From contig NZ_CP088018.1 of the NCBI RefSeq assembly GCF_021049265.1, positions 3,286,001-3,350,000 on the forward strand: a stretch of 64,000 nucleotides of DNA, given 5' to 3'. A program made the translations under genes and the position numbers. This DNA comes from Ruania suaedae. GTDB taxonomy: Bacteria > Actinomycetota > Actinomycetes > Actinomycetales > Beutenbergiaceae. The notes under the pieces are model-generated. The model did not search any database and had not been told where the DNA came from. It saw only the letters and a program-made list of their open reading frames with translations. Numbering within the stretch: position 1 is the first letter of the stretch; each line of letters begins with the position of its first letter. This document shows positions 9,046 through 17,532 of the stretch, in pieces.

Positions 9046-9544
9046 GATCGTGGCCGGCGATCTCGTGAGCGGGGTCATCGCGGCCGCCCCGATCAACGAC
9101 CCGGTCGCCCCGGCCGCCTACTCGACCTGGGTGTGGATCGTGGGTCTGGTGCTGCTGGCCCTCATCGGTGTCTGGTACTGGTTCGTCTTCTACCGCACGC
9201 GCAAGCGCCCCTACGAGGAGGACGAGGGCGGGCGCGACCGCTACGCCGACCTGCGCACGACGATGCTCGGCCAGGTCGACGCCGCCGAGGCGCGCTACCG
9301 CGAGGGCGAGTCCGACCTGCGCACCCTGCACCTGGACCTCAACCACATCCTCCGGGAGTTCGCGAACGGGCGGATGCGCATGGACACCTCCTCGCTCACC
9401 GTCCGCGAGATCGCCCGGCTGGAGGGCACCGACCGGCTCGTGGCCCTGCTCAGCGAGTACGAGGAGCCGGCGTTCGCGATCGACTCCGACGCCGAGGCGC
9501 TGGCCGCCACCGACAGCGCGAGGGCGGTGGTGCGCCAGTGGTGA
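9032..9544 (+). CDS. Single-pass membrane protein of the MoxR-VWA operon
   Basis: A 170-residue protein with a short extracytoplasmic N-terminus and one strong transmembrane helix (about 33-55, VWIVGLVLLALIGVWYWFVFY). The rest is a charged cytoplasmic region with likely helices that includes YREGESDLRTLHLDLNHILREFANGR. It occupies the position of the DUF4381-type protein found between DUF58 and VWA genes in many MoxR operons, but I cannot confirm that family by eye. GTG start, with GAGGAG upstream. Its stop overlaps the next GTG. Confidence 0.8.
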   Translation: MSAGEIVAGDLVSGVIAAAPINDPVAPAAYSTWVWIVGLVLLALIGVWYWFVFYRTRKRPYEEDEGGRDRYADLRTTMLGQVDAAEARYREGESDLRTLHLDLNHILREFANGRMRMDTSSLTVREIARLEGTDRLVALLSEYEEPAFAIDSDAEALAATDSARAVVRQW

Positions 9545-10578
9545 CGAGCGTGCTGATGCACCCGTGGGCGATCTGGGTGGTGCTGGCGGTCGTGGTGGCG
9601 GCGCTGGTGCTGGGCTGGTTCGCCCGCGCGGCCAAGCTCGAGCGGCAGCGCGTGGCGTGGGTGGCCAACTCCGGCTATCTGACCTCGCTGCCCTCGTTCC
9701 GGTCCCGGATCTCCCGGTACCGCGTGCTGCTGGGCGCTTTGGTGGTGGTGCTGTTCGGGGCCTCGATCGCGGCAGGCTTCCTGGTCTCGCGCCCGGTCGA
9801 CCGGGAGATCCGCTCGGACGAGCTCGCCACCCGTGACATCGTGCTGTGCCTGGACGTGTCCGGCTCGATGGTCGAGTACGACACCGAGATCGTGCAGCGG
9901 TTCCTGGAGCTGCTGCCGAGCTTCCAGGGGGAGCGGATCGCGCTGTCGATCTTCAACTCCACCTCCCGTACCGTCTTCCCGCTCACCGACGACTACGCCC
10001 TGGTCGAGGAGCAGCTGACCGAGGCAGCCGAGGCGCTCGACTTCGACGTGGACTCCCTGGAGGACTTCTCCTACGACGCCGAGGCACTGGACCGGCTGTT
10101 GGAGTTCCTGGCCGGGACCGAGGGGCTGGGGCAGGACGCCTCCTCGCTGGTGGGGGACGGCCTGGCCACCTGTGCGCTCGCCTTCGACCTGGAGGACGAG
10201 GAACGGTCGCGCTCGATCATCCTCGCCACCGACAACGAGGTGTTCGGGGAGGCGCTGTACAGCCTGCCGGAGGCGGCCGACCTGGTCGCCGAACGCGACA
10301 TCACCCTGCACGGCTTCTACGCGGGGGCGGTGACGGCCGACTCGGCAGCACAGGAGAAGGAGTACCGGGACGCCGTCGAGGCCCACGGGGGGCTCTTCTA
10401 CGCCAGTGACGACCCGGACGCCGTCGCCGGCATCGTGGACGAGATCTCGGCGCAGCAGGCGGCCGAGCTGGATGCGGACTCGGACGTGATCATCACCGAT
10501 CGGCCCGAGACCTACTTCGCGTGGCTGATGGGGCTGCTGGCCCTCTACCTCCTCGCCGCCTGGAGGTTGCGCTCATGA
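9541..10578 (+). CDS. VWA-domain membrane protein 1 (BatA-like)
   Basis: 345 residues. There are two N-terminal transmembrane helices (about 8-28 and 60-82), then a von Willebrand factor A domain whose MIDAS motif is intact as DVSGS (Asp105, Ser107, Ser109). A C-terminal helix (WLMGLLALYLLAAW) follows. This is the Aerotolerance BatA/BatB layout: a metal-dependent adhesion domain held on the membrane and probably remodelled by the MoxR ATPase. The start is taken at GTG 9541, which overlaps the previous stop as GTGA. GTG 9538 is an equally in-frame alternative. Its stop overlaps the next ATG. Confidence 0.88.
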   Translation: MTSVLMHPWAIWVVLAVVVAALVLGWFARAAKLERQRVAWVANSGYLTSLPSFRSRISRYRVLLGALVVVLFGASIAAGFLVSRPVDREIRSDELATRDIVLCLDVSGSMVEYDTEIVQRFLELLPSFQGERIALSIFNSTSRTVFPLTDDYALVEEQLTEAAEALDFDVDSLEDFSYDAEALDRLLEFLAGTEGLGQDASSLVGDGLATCALAFDLEDEERSRSIILATDNEVFGEALYSLPEAADLVAERDITLHGFYAGAVTADSAAQEKEYRDAVEAHGGLFYASDDPDAVAGIVDEISAQQAAELDADSDVIITDRPETYFAWLMGLLALYLLAAWRLRS

Positions 10579-11669
10579 CTCTGCGGATGATGTGGCCGCT
10601 GTGGCTGACGCTGCTGGTGTTCGCCCCGCTGCTGGCGCTGGCGGTGTGGAGGATCCGCACCTCCCACGGGCAGCGCCGCCGCGACTGGTGGCGCCGCGGC
10701 GCGATCGTGACGACCGCGCTGGTGATCGCCCTCACCCCGAGCATCCCACGGACCCTGGAGGAGTCGCTGATCACGAACGTCGAGATGTACTTCGTGGTGG
10801 ACCGCACCGGATCCATGGCCGCCGAGGACTACGACGGCGAGCAGGCGCGCCTGGTCGGGGTCCAGCAGGACATGGTCGCCCTCACCCAGGCGATGCCGGC
10901 CGCCCGCTACAGCATTCTTGCGTTCGACTCCCAGACGACCTCCCAGCTGCCGCTGACGACGGACTCGCGTGCCGTGCGCTCGTGGGCGGACACGGTCTCG
11001 CAGGAGATCACGAACTTCTCCGCCGGCTCGGCGATCGACCGGCCGCTGGCGGCGCTGACGCAGACGCTGACCGCGGCCGCCGAGCGCAACCCGGAGAACG
11101 TCCGGCTGGTCTTCCTGTTCTCCGACGGCGAGAACACCGACGGGTCCGGGTCCGAGGCGGGCGAGGGGTTCGACTCCTTCGCCGAGCTGGAGCCGCTCGT
11201 GGACGGCGGCGCGGTCCTCGGCTACGGCACGCCCGACGGCGGCACCATGCGCTCCTATGACGGCTCCTCCGACACCGGCTTCGGCACCGACGCGCCCTTC
11301 ATCACCGACGAGACCGGGCAACCGGCTGTCTCCCGGATCGACGAGACGACCCTGCGCACCGTCGCCGACCAGCTCGGGGTCTCCTACACCCACCGCATCA
11401 CCCCCGACTCGGTGGAGCCCCTGGTGGAGGGCGTCGACGTCGAGCAGATCGCTGCGGACGGGCGCCGCGACCTGACCACCTACGAGGATGTGTACTGGCC
11501 GTTCGCGATCCTGCTGGCCCTGCTGCTGGCATGGGAGGCCTGGGCCCTGGCCCGGGAGGTGCCGAAGTCAGGTCGCAAGCACCCTCGCGACGATGACGAC
11601 GACGAGCACACCGGCGGACGAGCAGACGTAGTAGCGGTGCCGGTCGGCACCGGGAACGGAGGCCGATGA
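10575..11669 (+). CDS. VWA-domain membrane protein 2 (BatB-like)
   Basis: 364 residues with the same topology as the preceding protein: N-terminal helices (about 7-25 and 42-57), a VWA domain and a C-terminal helix (about 325-345). The MIDAS begins DRTGS (Asp76, Thr78, Ser80), so the first Ser is replaced by Thr; metal binding is still plausible. FLFSDGENTDG supplies the later Asp of the site. The tail is rich in Asp and His (DDDDDEH). ATGA overlaps bind it to both neighbours. The two VWA proteins probably form a heteromeric complex. Confidence 0.88.
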   Translation: MTLRMMWPLWLTLLVFAPLLALAVWRIRTSHGQRRRDWWRRGAIVTTALVIALTPSIPRTLEESLITNVEMYFVVDRTGSMAAEDYDGEQARLVGVQQDMVALTQAMPAARYSILAFDSQTTSQLPLTTDSRAVRSWADTVSQEITNFSAGSAIDRPLAALTQTLTAAAERNPENVRLVFLFSDGENTDGSGSEAGEGFDSFAELEPLVDGGAVLGYGTPDGGTMRSYDGSSDTGFGTDAPFITDETGQPAVSRIDETTLRTVADQLGVSYTHRITPDSVEPLVEGVDVEQIAADGRRDLTTYEDVYWPFAILLALLLAWEAWALAREVPKSGRKHPRDDDDDEHTGGRADVVAVPVGTGNGGR

Positions 11670-12589
11670 TGGCGATGGACCTGCTTCCTCCGCCCGGTGA
11701 GTTCCGCACCACCGAGGAGATTCGCGACGCCCGCTTCCACGAACAGCTCGCACGCCGCCGCAAGCGGATGCTGCTGTGGTCGGCACCGGTGGTGGTGATC
11801 GCGCTCCTGGCCGCCATCAAGCTGCTCAGCGCCACGCTGATCAACGTGGCGGGCACCAGCGCCTACGACAACGCCGGCTACGTCACGGCCTCCGAGCGGT
11901 TCTCCTCCCTGGAGCTGTTCAACGTGGTGGAGCCGTGGAAGGCCCACTTCAACCAGGGCACCGCGATCTACGCCGGCGGTGACTTCTTCAACGCGACCCT
12001 CCAGCTGGAGGTCGCCCTCGGGCTCGTCCCCCAGGCGCCGCAGGACGAGCCGCGCGGCGAGGACGAGTGCAAGGTCCGCACGAACTACTCCCTCGCCCTC
12101 GAAGGGCTGGGGGACGAGGCCTCGATCGCCTCCGACTTCGCCACCGCGAGCAACTACTACGACCAGGCGCAGACTATGCTCTCCGACTGCGGTGAATCCG
12201 GCGGCAGCGGCGGCGAGGAGGCCCAGGAAGCCGAGGAGCGCCAGCAGGAGTCGCAGGAGCAGAGCCAGCAGGACCAGCAGCAACAGGAGCAGGAGCAGCA
12301 GGAGGGCGAGGAAGGCGAGGAAGGCGACCCGAGCGAATCGCCCAGCGACGGTGAATCGGGTGAGTCCGAATCGCCCAGCGACGGCGAGTCCGGCGAGTCC
12401 GAGTCCCCCACCGGCGGCGAGTCCGAATCCCCCAGCGAGGGAGAGTCCGGCGGGGAGAGCCCGTCGCCGACGGAGTCACTGGACCCGCGCCAGGAGGAGC
12501 TGCAGAGCCGCAACCAGGAGGCGCAGGAGTCGCGTGAGGCGTCGGAGCAGGCCTCCGGCGGCGGGAACGGGTCCGGCCAGAACTGGTAG
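11666..12589 (+). CDS. Membrane-anchored protein with long acidic Glu/Gln/Ser/Pro tail
   Basis: A 307-residue last gene of the MoxR operon. One transmembrane helix lies at about 33-57. A middle section (about 58-175) has a TPR-like feel, with NQGTAIYAGGDFFNATLQLEVAL and later YYDQAQTMLSDC. The last 120 residues are low-complexity. They are first Glu/Gln-rich, then carry repeated ESPSDGESGES blocks, and end with another Gln/Glu/Ser stretch. It occupies the BatC/BatE-like slot of such operons. The repeat-rich tail is likely disordered and may vary between strains. No enzymatic motif is seen. Confidence 0.8.
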   Translation: MMAMDLLPPPGEFRTTEEIRDARFHEQLARRRKRMLLWSAPVVVIALLAAIKLLSATLINVAGTSAYDNAGYVTASERFSSLELFNVVEPWKAHFNQGTAIYAGGDFFNATLQLEVALGLVPQAPQDEPRGEDECKVRTNYSLALEGLGDEASIASDFATASNYYDQAQTMLSDCGESGGSGGEEAQEAEERQQESQEQSQQDQQQQEQEQQEGEEGEEGDPSESPSDGESGESESPSDGESGESESPTGGESESPSEGESGGESPSPTESLDPRQEELQSRNQEAQESREASEQASGGGNGSGQNW

Positions 12590-12630
12590 GCACCGCCGGC
12601 GATATTGGAGTTGCGGCGCCGCATAGAGTC

Positions 12631-13905
12631 ATGGCCGTGGACTACGTCTTCGACACCCTGGACCTGCAGGACGACTCCCCCGCCGCCGTCGCCCGGCGCG
12701 AGGCCTGGTTCGGCGCCGTCGCCCGAGCCTTCCACGAGGGGCGCCCGGGCAACGAGCACATCCAGCACTGGCTGGCCTCCGCCCGGGCCGACGCCGCGGT
12801 GTGCCGGGGCGCCTGGCTGCCCGAGGGCGCCTTCGGTGCCGGTCCGGAACCGGTGGCGACCTACGTCAGCTTCGACAAGACCCTCAACGCCGGCCACGAG
12901 TTGCTCGACGTGCGGATGGTCAGCGATGTCAGCGCCAGCCCGGCCCACCGCCGTCGGGGTCTGGTGCGGACCATGCTGGAGGCGGACCTCGCGGACGCCG
13001 CAGCTCACGGTGCCGCACTGGCAGCGCTGACGGCGTCGGAGGCGACGATCTACGGGCGCTGGGGCTTCGGCCCCGCGACCTTCGCACGCAGCGTCGAGCT
13101 CGACACCGGCCCGCGGTTCGGCCTGCGCACGCGCGACCTGCCCGGCCGGATGGAGTTCGTCGACGCCCGCGACGCCTGGCCGCACCTCAGCAGCGTGTTC
13201 GAGCGTTTCCACCGAAGCCGGCGCGGATCGATCGCGCGCCCCGGCTTCTACCGCGACCTGCACACCGGCGCCTTCGACTACACCGAGGGCGGACCGTCGA
13301 AGAAGCTCCGGGCGGCGGTCCACCTGGACGAAAGCGAGCAGGTCGACGGATTCGTCCTCTACCGCTTCGACGGCGAGGACCGGGACAAGCCCACCGTCCG
13401 GGTGAGCGAGATGCTCGCCCTCGAGCCCGGGGTGCAGCTGGCCCTGTGGGACTTCCTCGCCCACATCGACCTCTCCACCCGGGTGGTGTGGCGCATGGCC
13501 GATCCGCTCGACCCGCTCCCGTGGGCCCTGACCGATATCAACGCCCTCAAGGTCACCGGCGAGAGCGAGTTCATCTGGCTGCGGGTGCTCGACGTGGTCC
13601 GCGTGCTCCAGGCCCGCCCGTGGACGGCGGAGGGTCGCCTCGTGCTGTCCGTCGAGGACCCGCAGGGTCACGCCGGGGGGACGTTCGCGATCGAGTCCCG
13701 CGCCGGGCGCGCCACCGTCACCCCGACGCAGGAGACGGCCGAGGTCACGGTGACGGCGGAGACCCTCGCCACCCTGTGCCTGGGCACCGCCCCGGTGACC
13801 ATGCTCGCGGCGGCCGGGCGCGTGGCCGGGGCAGCGGACGCCGTCGGGCGCCTCGCCGCGATGGCGGACCTGCCCGACCGGCCGTACACGACGACCTTCT
13901 TCTAG
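12631..13905 (+). CDS. Eis-like GNAT N-acetyltransferase
   Basis: 424 residues, the full size of the Eis family: an N-terminal GNAT domain, a second degenerate GNAT region and a C-terminal SCP2-like region. Acetyl-CoA binding is marked by SASPAHRRRGLVRTML (about 110-125). A Tyr in ASEATIYGRWGFG fits the catalytic Tyr of Mycobacterium Eis. The protein ends in aromatic residues (TTTFF), and in Eis the terminal carboxylate acts as base. Eis enzymes acetylate amines, including aminoglycosides. That activity is not proven here. It follows the MoxR operon by 41 bp but is probably separate. Confidence 0.88.
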   Translation: MAVDYVFDTLDLQDDSPAAVARREAWFGAVARAFHEGRPGNEHIQHWLASARADAAVCRGAWLPEGAFGAGPEPVATYVSFDKTLNAGHELLDVRMVSDVSASPAHRRRGLVRTMLEADLADAAAHGAALAALTASEATIYGRWGFGPATFARSVELDTGPRFGLRTRDLPGRMEFVDARDAWPHLSSVFERFHRSRRGSIARPGFYRDLHTGAFDYTEGGPSKKLRAAVHLDESEQVDGFVLYRFDGEDRDKPTVRVSEMLALEPGVQLALWDFLAHIDLSTRVVWRMADPLDPLPWALTDINALKVTGESEFIWLRVLDVVRVLQARPWTAEGRLVLSVEDPQGHAGGTFAIESRAGRATVTPTQETAEVTVTAETLATLCLGTAPVTMLAAAGRVAGAADAVGRLAAMADLPDRPYTTTFF

Positions 13906-13989
13906 GAAGGACCCCCGCGGGTGGTGAGGACTCCCCATTCCGTCCACCTCGCCGGCGCCCTATCTTGAGCGCGAGACGAGGAGGACGCC

Positions 13990-14706
13990 ATGGGGATGAC
14001 CGTGCCCGGCGAGCTGGACTACGTGCTCGACCTGCTCGGCTACGAATGGCCGAACCTCGACGAGGACGCGATCCGGGAGGCTGCCGTGCTGATGCGCGGC
14101 CTGCGCGATGACCTGCAGGGCACGCTCGACGACCTGGACAACACCATCAACGTCGAGCTGGCCGAGGCCTTCACCTCCAAGACGGCGACGGCCTACATCC
14201 AGGGGTGGACCGAGAACCGCACCCAGAACATGGACCAGATGCTCGACCTGATGCCCACGGTGGCGGACGGGATCGACATCTTCGCCGACGCCGTGCTCGC
14301 CCTCAAGGTGAAGGTGATCGCCGAGCTGACGATCACCGCGGCACAGATCGCCGCGGCGGCGGCGACCGCCGTGGTGACCCTCGGCGCGAGCGTGGCAGCC
14401 AACGCAGCGATCATCGCCGCCCGCAAGAAGGCGCTGGACATCGCCACCGACATCGCGATGGACCAGCTCCTCGGCCAGATCGTGGCCATGGTCATCGAGC
14501 CGCTCACCGACACCGCCGCCGGCCTGGCCGAGGCCGTGGTGGCCGCACCGATCACCTCCTCCGGGAGCGAGACGGCCTCCTTCGACGCGAGCTACGACAT
14601 GCTGGAGCGCCTGGCCCAGGCCATCGACGACTGCGGCGCCGACCAGGAGGAACTGGTCGACGCCTTCATCTCGCAGGTCATGGGCCTGCCGATCTTCGCG
14701 TCCTGA
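13990..14706 (+). CDS. WXG100-like secreted carrier protein (toxin N-terminal module encoded as its own gene)
   Basis: A 238-residue, mostly helical protein. It begins with PGELDYVLDLLGYEWPNLDEDAIREAA, the signature of the WXG100-like/CpnT N-terminal domain that precedes many actinobacterial type VII-associated toxins. A long Ala-rich hydrophobic region (about 97-145) follows. There is no classical signal peptide. It is 10 bp upstream of a GH-E nuclease gene and probably delivers or chaperones that toxin. In most relatives the carrier and toxin are fused, so the split is notable. The assignment to ESX-type export is inference, since no secretion genes are in the window. Confidence 0.75.
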   Translation: MGMTVPGELDYVLDLLGYEWPNLDEDAIREAAVLMRGLRDDLQGTLDDLDNTINVELAEAFTSKTATAYIQGWTENRTQNMDQMLDLMPTVADGIDIFADAVLALKVKVIAELTITAAQIAAAAATAVVTLGASVAANAAIIAARKKALDIATDIAMDQLLGQIVAMVIEPLTDTAAGLAEAVVAAPITSSGSETASFDASYDMLERLAQAIDDCGADQEELVDAFISQVMGLPIFAS

Positions 14707-14716
14707 GGAGACCCCC

Positions 14717-15328
14717 ATGTCCGCACTCACGCGCAACGCCCAGGAGATCCTCGAGGCGATCGAGGACGGCTTCACGCGCATCAAGCGCGCCCTGCGGGAT
14801 CGTCAGCGCGATCAGGCGCAGAAGATCCGCGACGACAACGACCGCGTCAACCAGGCCGACGGCGAGCTGGCCGACACCGTCCGCAAGACCGACCTTCCCG
14901 AGACCGGCCCGCCCGGCTCCTACGGCTACGACGCCGACGGCAACCGGCTGCCGTACGCCAACGACCGCCCCAGGTACGACGACGGACAGGTCGAGACGGT
15001 CTGGCAGGACACTCACGACAACCAGGTCGCCGACGCGCAGAACGGGGCCCTGCTGGATGAGAACGGCCGGCCGCTGGACCCGCCGGGTGAGAACCAGGTG
15101 TGGGTCCAGCGCACCGACGACAGCTGGGACCTGGTGACCTGGGAGTCCGGGCAGAATCGGCGCGGCGTCTGGGACATGGGGCACCGCCCCGACTCCAAGT
15201 ACAGCGAACTGCGGGACCGCTACCTCAACGGCGAGATCAGCAAGGACGATTTCCTCGCCGAGTACCGCGATCCCGACAACTACTTCGCCGAGGATCCCGG
15301 GCGCAACCAGTCGCACATGGACGAATAG
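14717..15328 (+). CDS. GH-E (HNH/Endo VII) polymorphic-toxin nuclease
   Basis: 203 residues. The N-terminal third is a charged helical segment (EAIEDGFTRIKRALRDRQRDQ). The middle (about 65-150) is a linker with YGYDADGNRLPYAN. The C-terminus (about 150-203) is the toxin. It has WDMGH, then the helix RDRYLNGEISKDDFLAEYRD, and ends in NQSHMDE. The spaced Gly-His and terminal Glu match the GH-E family of HNH/Endo VII superfamily nucleases, which cleave nucleic acid in rival cells. It is followed at once by two putative immunity genes. Preceded by GAGGAGAC, it is translationally close to the carrier gene. Confidence 0.82.
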   Translation: MSALTRNAQEILEAIEDGFTRIKRALRDRQRDQAQKIRDDNDRVNQADGELADTVRKTDLPETGPPGSYGYDADGNRLPYANDRPRYDDGQVETVWQDTHDNQVADAQNGALLDENGRPLDPPGENQVWVQRTDDSWDLVTWESGQNRRGVWDMGHRPDSKYSELRDRYLNGEISKDDFLAEYRDPDNYFAEDPGRNQSHMDE

Positions 15329-15379
15329 GTGCTGTGGAAGGATGAGACGAAGCGTGAGCACACGATCGAGAGGTGGGAC

Positions 15380-15922
15380 GTGGCCGATCCGATTCTGAGC
15401 GCGAAACGCGCGACCCTCGAGTCGTTCCTCGCCGACTACGACCCGGCGTCCACCCCGGCGTTCGCCAGCGCGAGCACCGGGCAGACGGTGCTCTTCGGTG
15501 CGCTCGCCAACAAGGACCCCGGTGCGCGGGCCGCCATCGCGAACCGGCTGCTCGACGACGGCGCCGACCCGGCGGTGGTCTCCCGCACGGGCGTCAGCCT
15601 GCTGCACGTGCTGCTGGGCCAGCGCGCGCACGATCCGGCACTCGAGGGGCCGTTGCTGCGGCGCCTGCTGGAGGGCGGTGCACCGATCAATGCGGTCGAG
15701 AGCCGCGACGGCGCCGCGCTGGCGATGCTGCTGCGCCTGAGCTCCCTCTCCGACGAGGACCGGCTGCCCATGTACGAGGCGTTCTTCGCACGCCCCGACC
15801 TCGACCTCGACGCGCGCGCCTCGCAGGCGCACACGATCCGCGAGCTCATCGAGCAGGCCGCCGAGAACCGGCCCATCCCCCACCGCCTGATGCGTGAGCA
15901 CGAGGCACGGCAAGGAGCCTGA
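15380..15922 (+). CDS. Ankyrin-repeat protein, putative immunity protein to the GH-E toxin
   Basis: About 180 residues with two or three ankyrin-like repeats, such as GQTVLFGALANKDPG, LLDDGADPAVVSRTGVSLLHVLLGQ and LLEGGAPINAVESRDGAALAMLL. Ankyrin proteins are recognised immunity partners in polymorphic toxin systems. Position directly after the nuclease supports that job. GTG 15380 is preferred because GAGAGG lies six bases upstream. An in-frame GTG at 15329, immediately after the toxin stop, would add 17 residues. Binding to the toxin is inferred. Confidence 0.78.
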   Translation: MADPILSAKRATLESFLADYDPASTPAFASASTGQTVLFGALANKDPGARAAIANRLLDDGADPAVVSRTGVSLLHVLLGQRAHDPALEGPLLRRLLEGGAPINAVESRDGAALAMLLRLSSLSDEDRLPMYEAFFARPDLDLDARASQAHTIRELIEQAAENRPIPHRLMREHEARQGA

Positions 15923-15923
15923 C

Positions 15924-16322
15924 ATGACTGACACACCCGCCGGGTCACCCTCGGCGCCGGCCGAGTACCCCCAGTTCATCCCGCAGGCGGGCGCCTGCCT
16001 CGCCACCACCCACGTGCTCAGCGGCGCGGGTGTGGTGCGGTGGATGCTGCGCAAGCCCTCCCAGGCCGGCGCCGACAACGGCTGGCGCATCATGAGCCAC
16101 ATCGACACCAGCGAGTACCTCTCCGACCCCTCCAGCTGGACGATCACGGACTTCAACCGGGTCTGCGCGATCGAGCCCGCGCTCATCGGGATCTGGGACC
16201 TGGAGGTCGGCTCCGACCTGCAGCTCGTGCGGGACGAGCGCGGCCTCACGATCGTGGACACTCCGACGGGGCGCGTCGTCCCGCCGGAGAACCTGTACGT
16301 CCCGCCGCAGCACCGCGCCTGA
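15924..16322 (+). CDS. DUF2185 (Imm33-type) putative immunity protein
   Basis: A 132-residue protein. The block THVLSGAGVVRWMLRKP, then NGWRIMSH, then the ITDFNRVCAIEPALIGIWDL segment, follow the DUF2185 pattern, known as Imm33 when next to toxins. Its ATG is 1 bp past the ankyrin gene stop, with GGAG upstream, so all four genes from 13990 look like one transcript. Two unrelated immunity genes behind one nuclease suggests either a two-part antidote or an orphan immunity acquired against another toxin. Confidence 0.78.
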   Translation: MTDTPAGSPSAPAEYPQFIPQAGACLATTHVLSGAGVVRWMLRKPSQAGADNGWRIMSHIDTSEYLSDPSSWTITDFNRVCAIEPALIGIWDLEVGSDLQLVRDERGLTIVDTPTGRVVPPENLYVPPQHRA

Positions 16323-16340
16323 CCCAGGCTCCCCGCCCGG

Positions 16341-16398
16341 ACATAGGTTCCCGGTGCGGACACGGGCGGGAACCGGACTCGATACCCGGAACCTGTGT
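16341..16398. repeat. Nested palindrome downstream of the toxin-immunity cassette
   Basis: The outer arms are ACATAGGTTCCCGGT (16341-16355) and ACCCGGAACCTGTGT (16384-16398), pairing with two mismatches. An internal CGGGAACCGG (16367-16376) can pair instead with the left arm, giving a nested design like the elements at 4048 and 21715 but with different sequence. It lies between convergent genes, so it could also stop transcription from either side. No T-run. Confidence 0.75.
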
Positions 16399-16422
16399 CG
16401 ACACGGCCGGCGCGCTCCCCGA

Positions 16423-16824
16423 TCAGAGGATTCGTGCCCGGCGAACCCGCGGGACGCCGGCGCGACGGAGCTTGTCCGCCAGCGGCGCGCGGTGCCAGGC
16501 GGCATGCCAGTCCCAGCGGACGAGCGCGCGCAGGTGCTCCCGCAGCTCGTCCTCGCGCCGCTTCTCCTCGATCAGGCTCTCCGCCGTGCGCGCTCCACGG
16601 TACTTGCGGTCACCGTCCGCCTCCCCGCCGATCCCCTGCTCCTCCCACAGATAGTCCAGGTACGCCGTCCGCCCGGACGGCAGTGCGATCGTCACCTGCT
16701 TGGCGGGGGCCTGGAAGCCGAGCGCGTCGATCGCCACGTCGCTGAGGGTCTCCAGCGCCGACTCGCTCCTCGTGCTGACCCGGCCGAGCATCCGGGCAGC
16801 GGAGCGGGAGCCGCGATAGGGCAT
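16423..16824 (-). pseudogene. C-terminal remnant of an AbiEi/DUF559-like protein
   Basis: A 133-residue open frame that matches only the C-terminal part of actinobacterial AbiEi-type/DUF559-like proteins. SESALETLSDVAIDALGF is followed by YLDYLWEEQGIGGEADG, then KRREDELREHLRALVRWDW, a Vsr-like endonuclease fold with Asp, Glu and Lys in the expected order. Intact relatives carry about 150 more N-terminal residues (winged helix), absent here. Only 57 bp separate the first ATG from the next gene. It is probably a deletion remnant, although it could still be translated as a small nuclease-like domain. Confidence 0.55.
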
Positions 16825-16837
16825 GCCAGCCGCGCTA

Positions 16838-16872
16838 CCTTATCGACGATCGCTAATAACGACTATCGGTAA
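16838..16872. promoter_or_regulatory. TATCG-containing candidate operator/promoter of the DUF2975-YozG pair
   Basis: An A+T-rich island directly before the DUF2975 gene. It contains TTATCGACG and ACTATCGGTAA, two TATCG-centred elements about 20 bp apart around GCTAATAACG. YozG-type regulators often control their own operon, so this is the likely binding site. The GGTAAGGAA stretch just after it serves as the ribosome-binding site. Confidence 0.45.
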
Positions 16873-16881
16873 GGAACTGCT

Positions 16882-17532
16882 ATGGAGACCGCCCGCCGCA
16901 CTATCGGCCGTGGGGACCGGATCGCTCTCATCGTCGTGGCCGTCGGCGCAACGCTGATCGGCGCCGCAACGTTGGCCGGCCTCATCGTCCAAGCGGTGAC
17001 GATCGGCACCTCGGCCAGCCTGCAGATCGACGGCTTCGCACTCGGCAACGCCACCTCACCGGAGTTCCTCACGCCGTTCGCCGCCGTGACCGACGCGCGC
17101 TACGAGTCCGTCACCCTCACCCTCGCCGACCCACCCGCGCTGGTGCGCTGGCTGCACTGGGCCACCGCACTCTGCTCCGGGCTGATCACCATCGGGGTGG
17201 CCGGGTCCGTGGCGTGGCTCGCCTGGCGCACCGTCACGGGCCGCCCCTTCGTCCGTTCGGCCACCGCCGCGGTGCTGGCCACTGCGATCATCGTGCTTGC
17301 CGCGGGCCTGATCGGCGACGTCCTGCACGGCATCACCCGGGCCGAGGTGATCGACCTCCTCGGGGCGGGGTCGACGGCGGGGGATGCCGGCGAGGGACCG
17401 TACGAAGGCTTCGTCACCGTGATCTTCGAGAGTACCCTCGCCTCGTTCGGCTGGGGGCTGGGCCTGGCCGTCGTCGCGCAGATCCTGCAGATCGGTGAGC
17501 GCATGCAGAAGGACACGGAGGGGCTGATATGA
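16882..17532 (+). CDS. DUF2975-type four-helix membrane protein
   Basis: 216 residues with four predicted transmembrane helices at about 13-36, 93-115, 130-150 and 175-200, as in DUF2975 proteins. A long outer loop follows helix 1. The stop overlaps the start of a small YozG-like regulator (ATGA), the usual arrangement for this family. It may be a membrane component controlled by that regulator. The biochemical role of DUF2975 is unknown. Confidence 0.72.
   Translation: METARRTIGRGDRIALIVVAVGATLIGAATLAGLIVQAVTIGTSASLQIDGFALGNATSPEFLTPFAAVTDARYESVTLTLADPPALVRWLHWATALCSGLITIGVAGSVAWLAWRTVTGRPFVRSATAAVLATAIIVLAAGLIGDVLHGITRAEVIDLLGAGSTAGDAGEGPYEGFVTVIFESTLASFGWGLGLAVVAQILQIGERMQKDTEGLI

Noticed and set aside
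7102-9096. 664-residue minus-strand frame opposite the MoxR and DUF58 genes
   Set aside because: It is the antisense shadow of two well-supported genes and has no recognisable domain.
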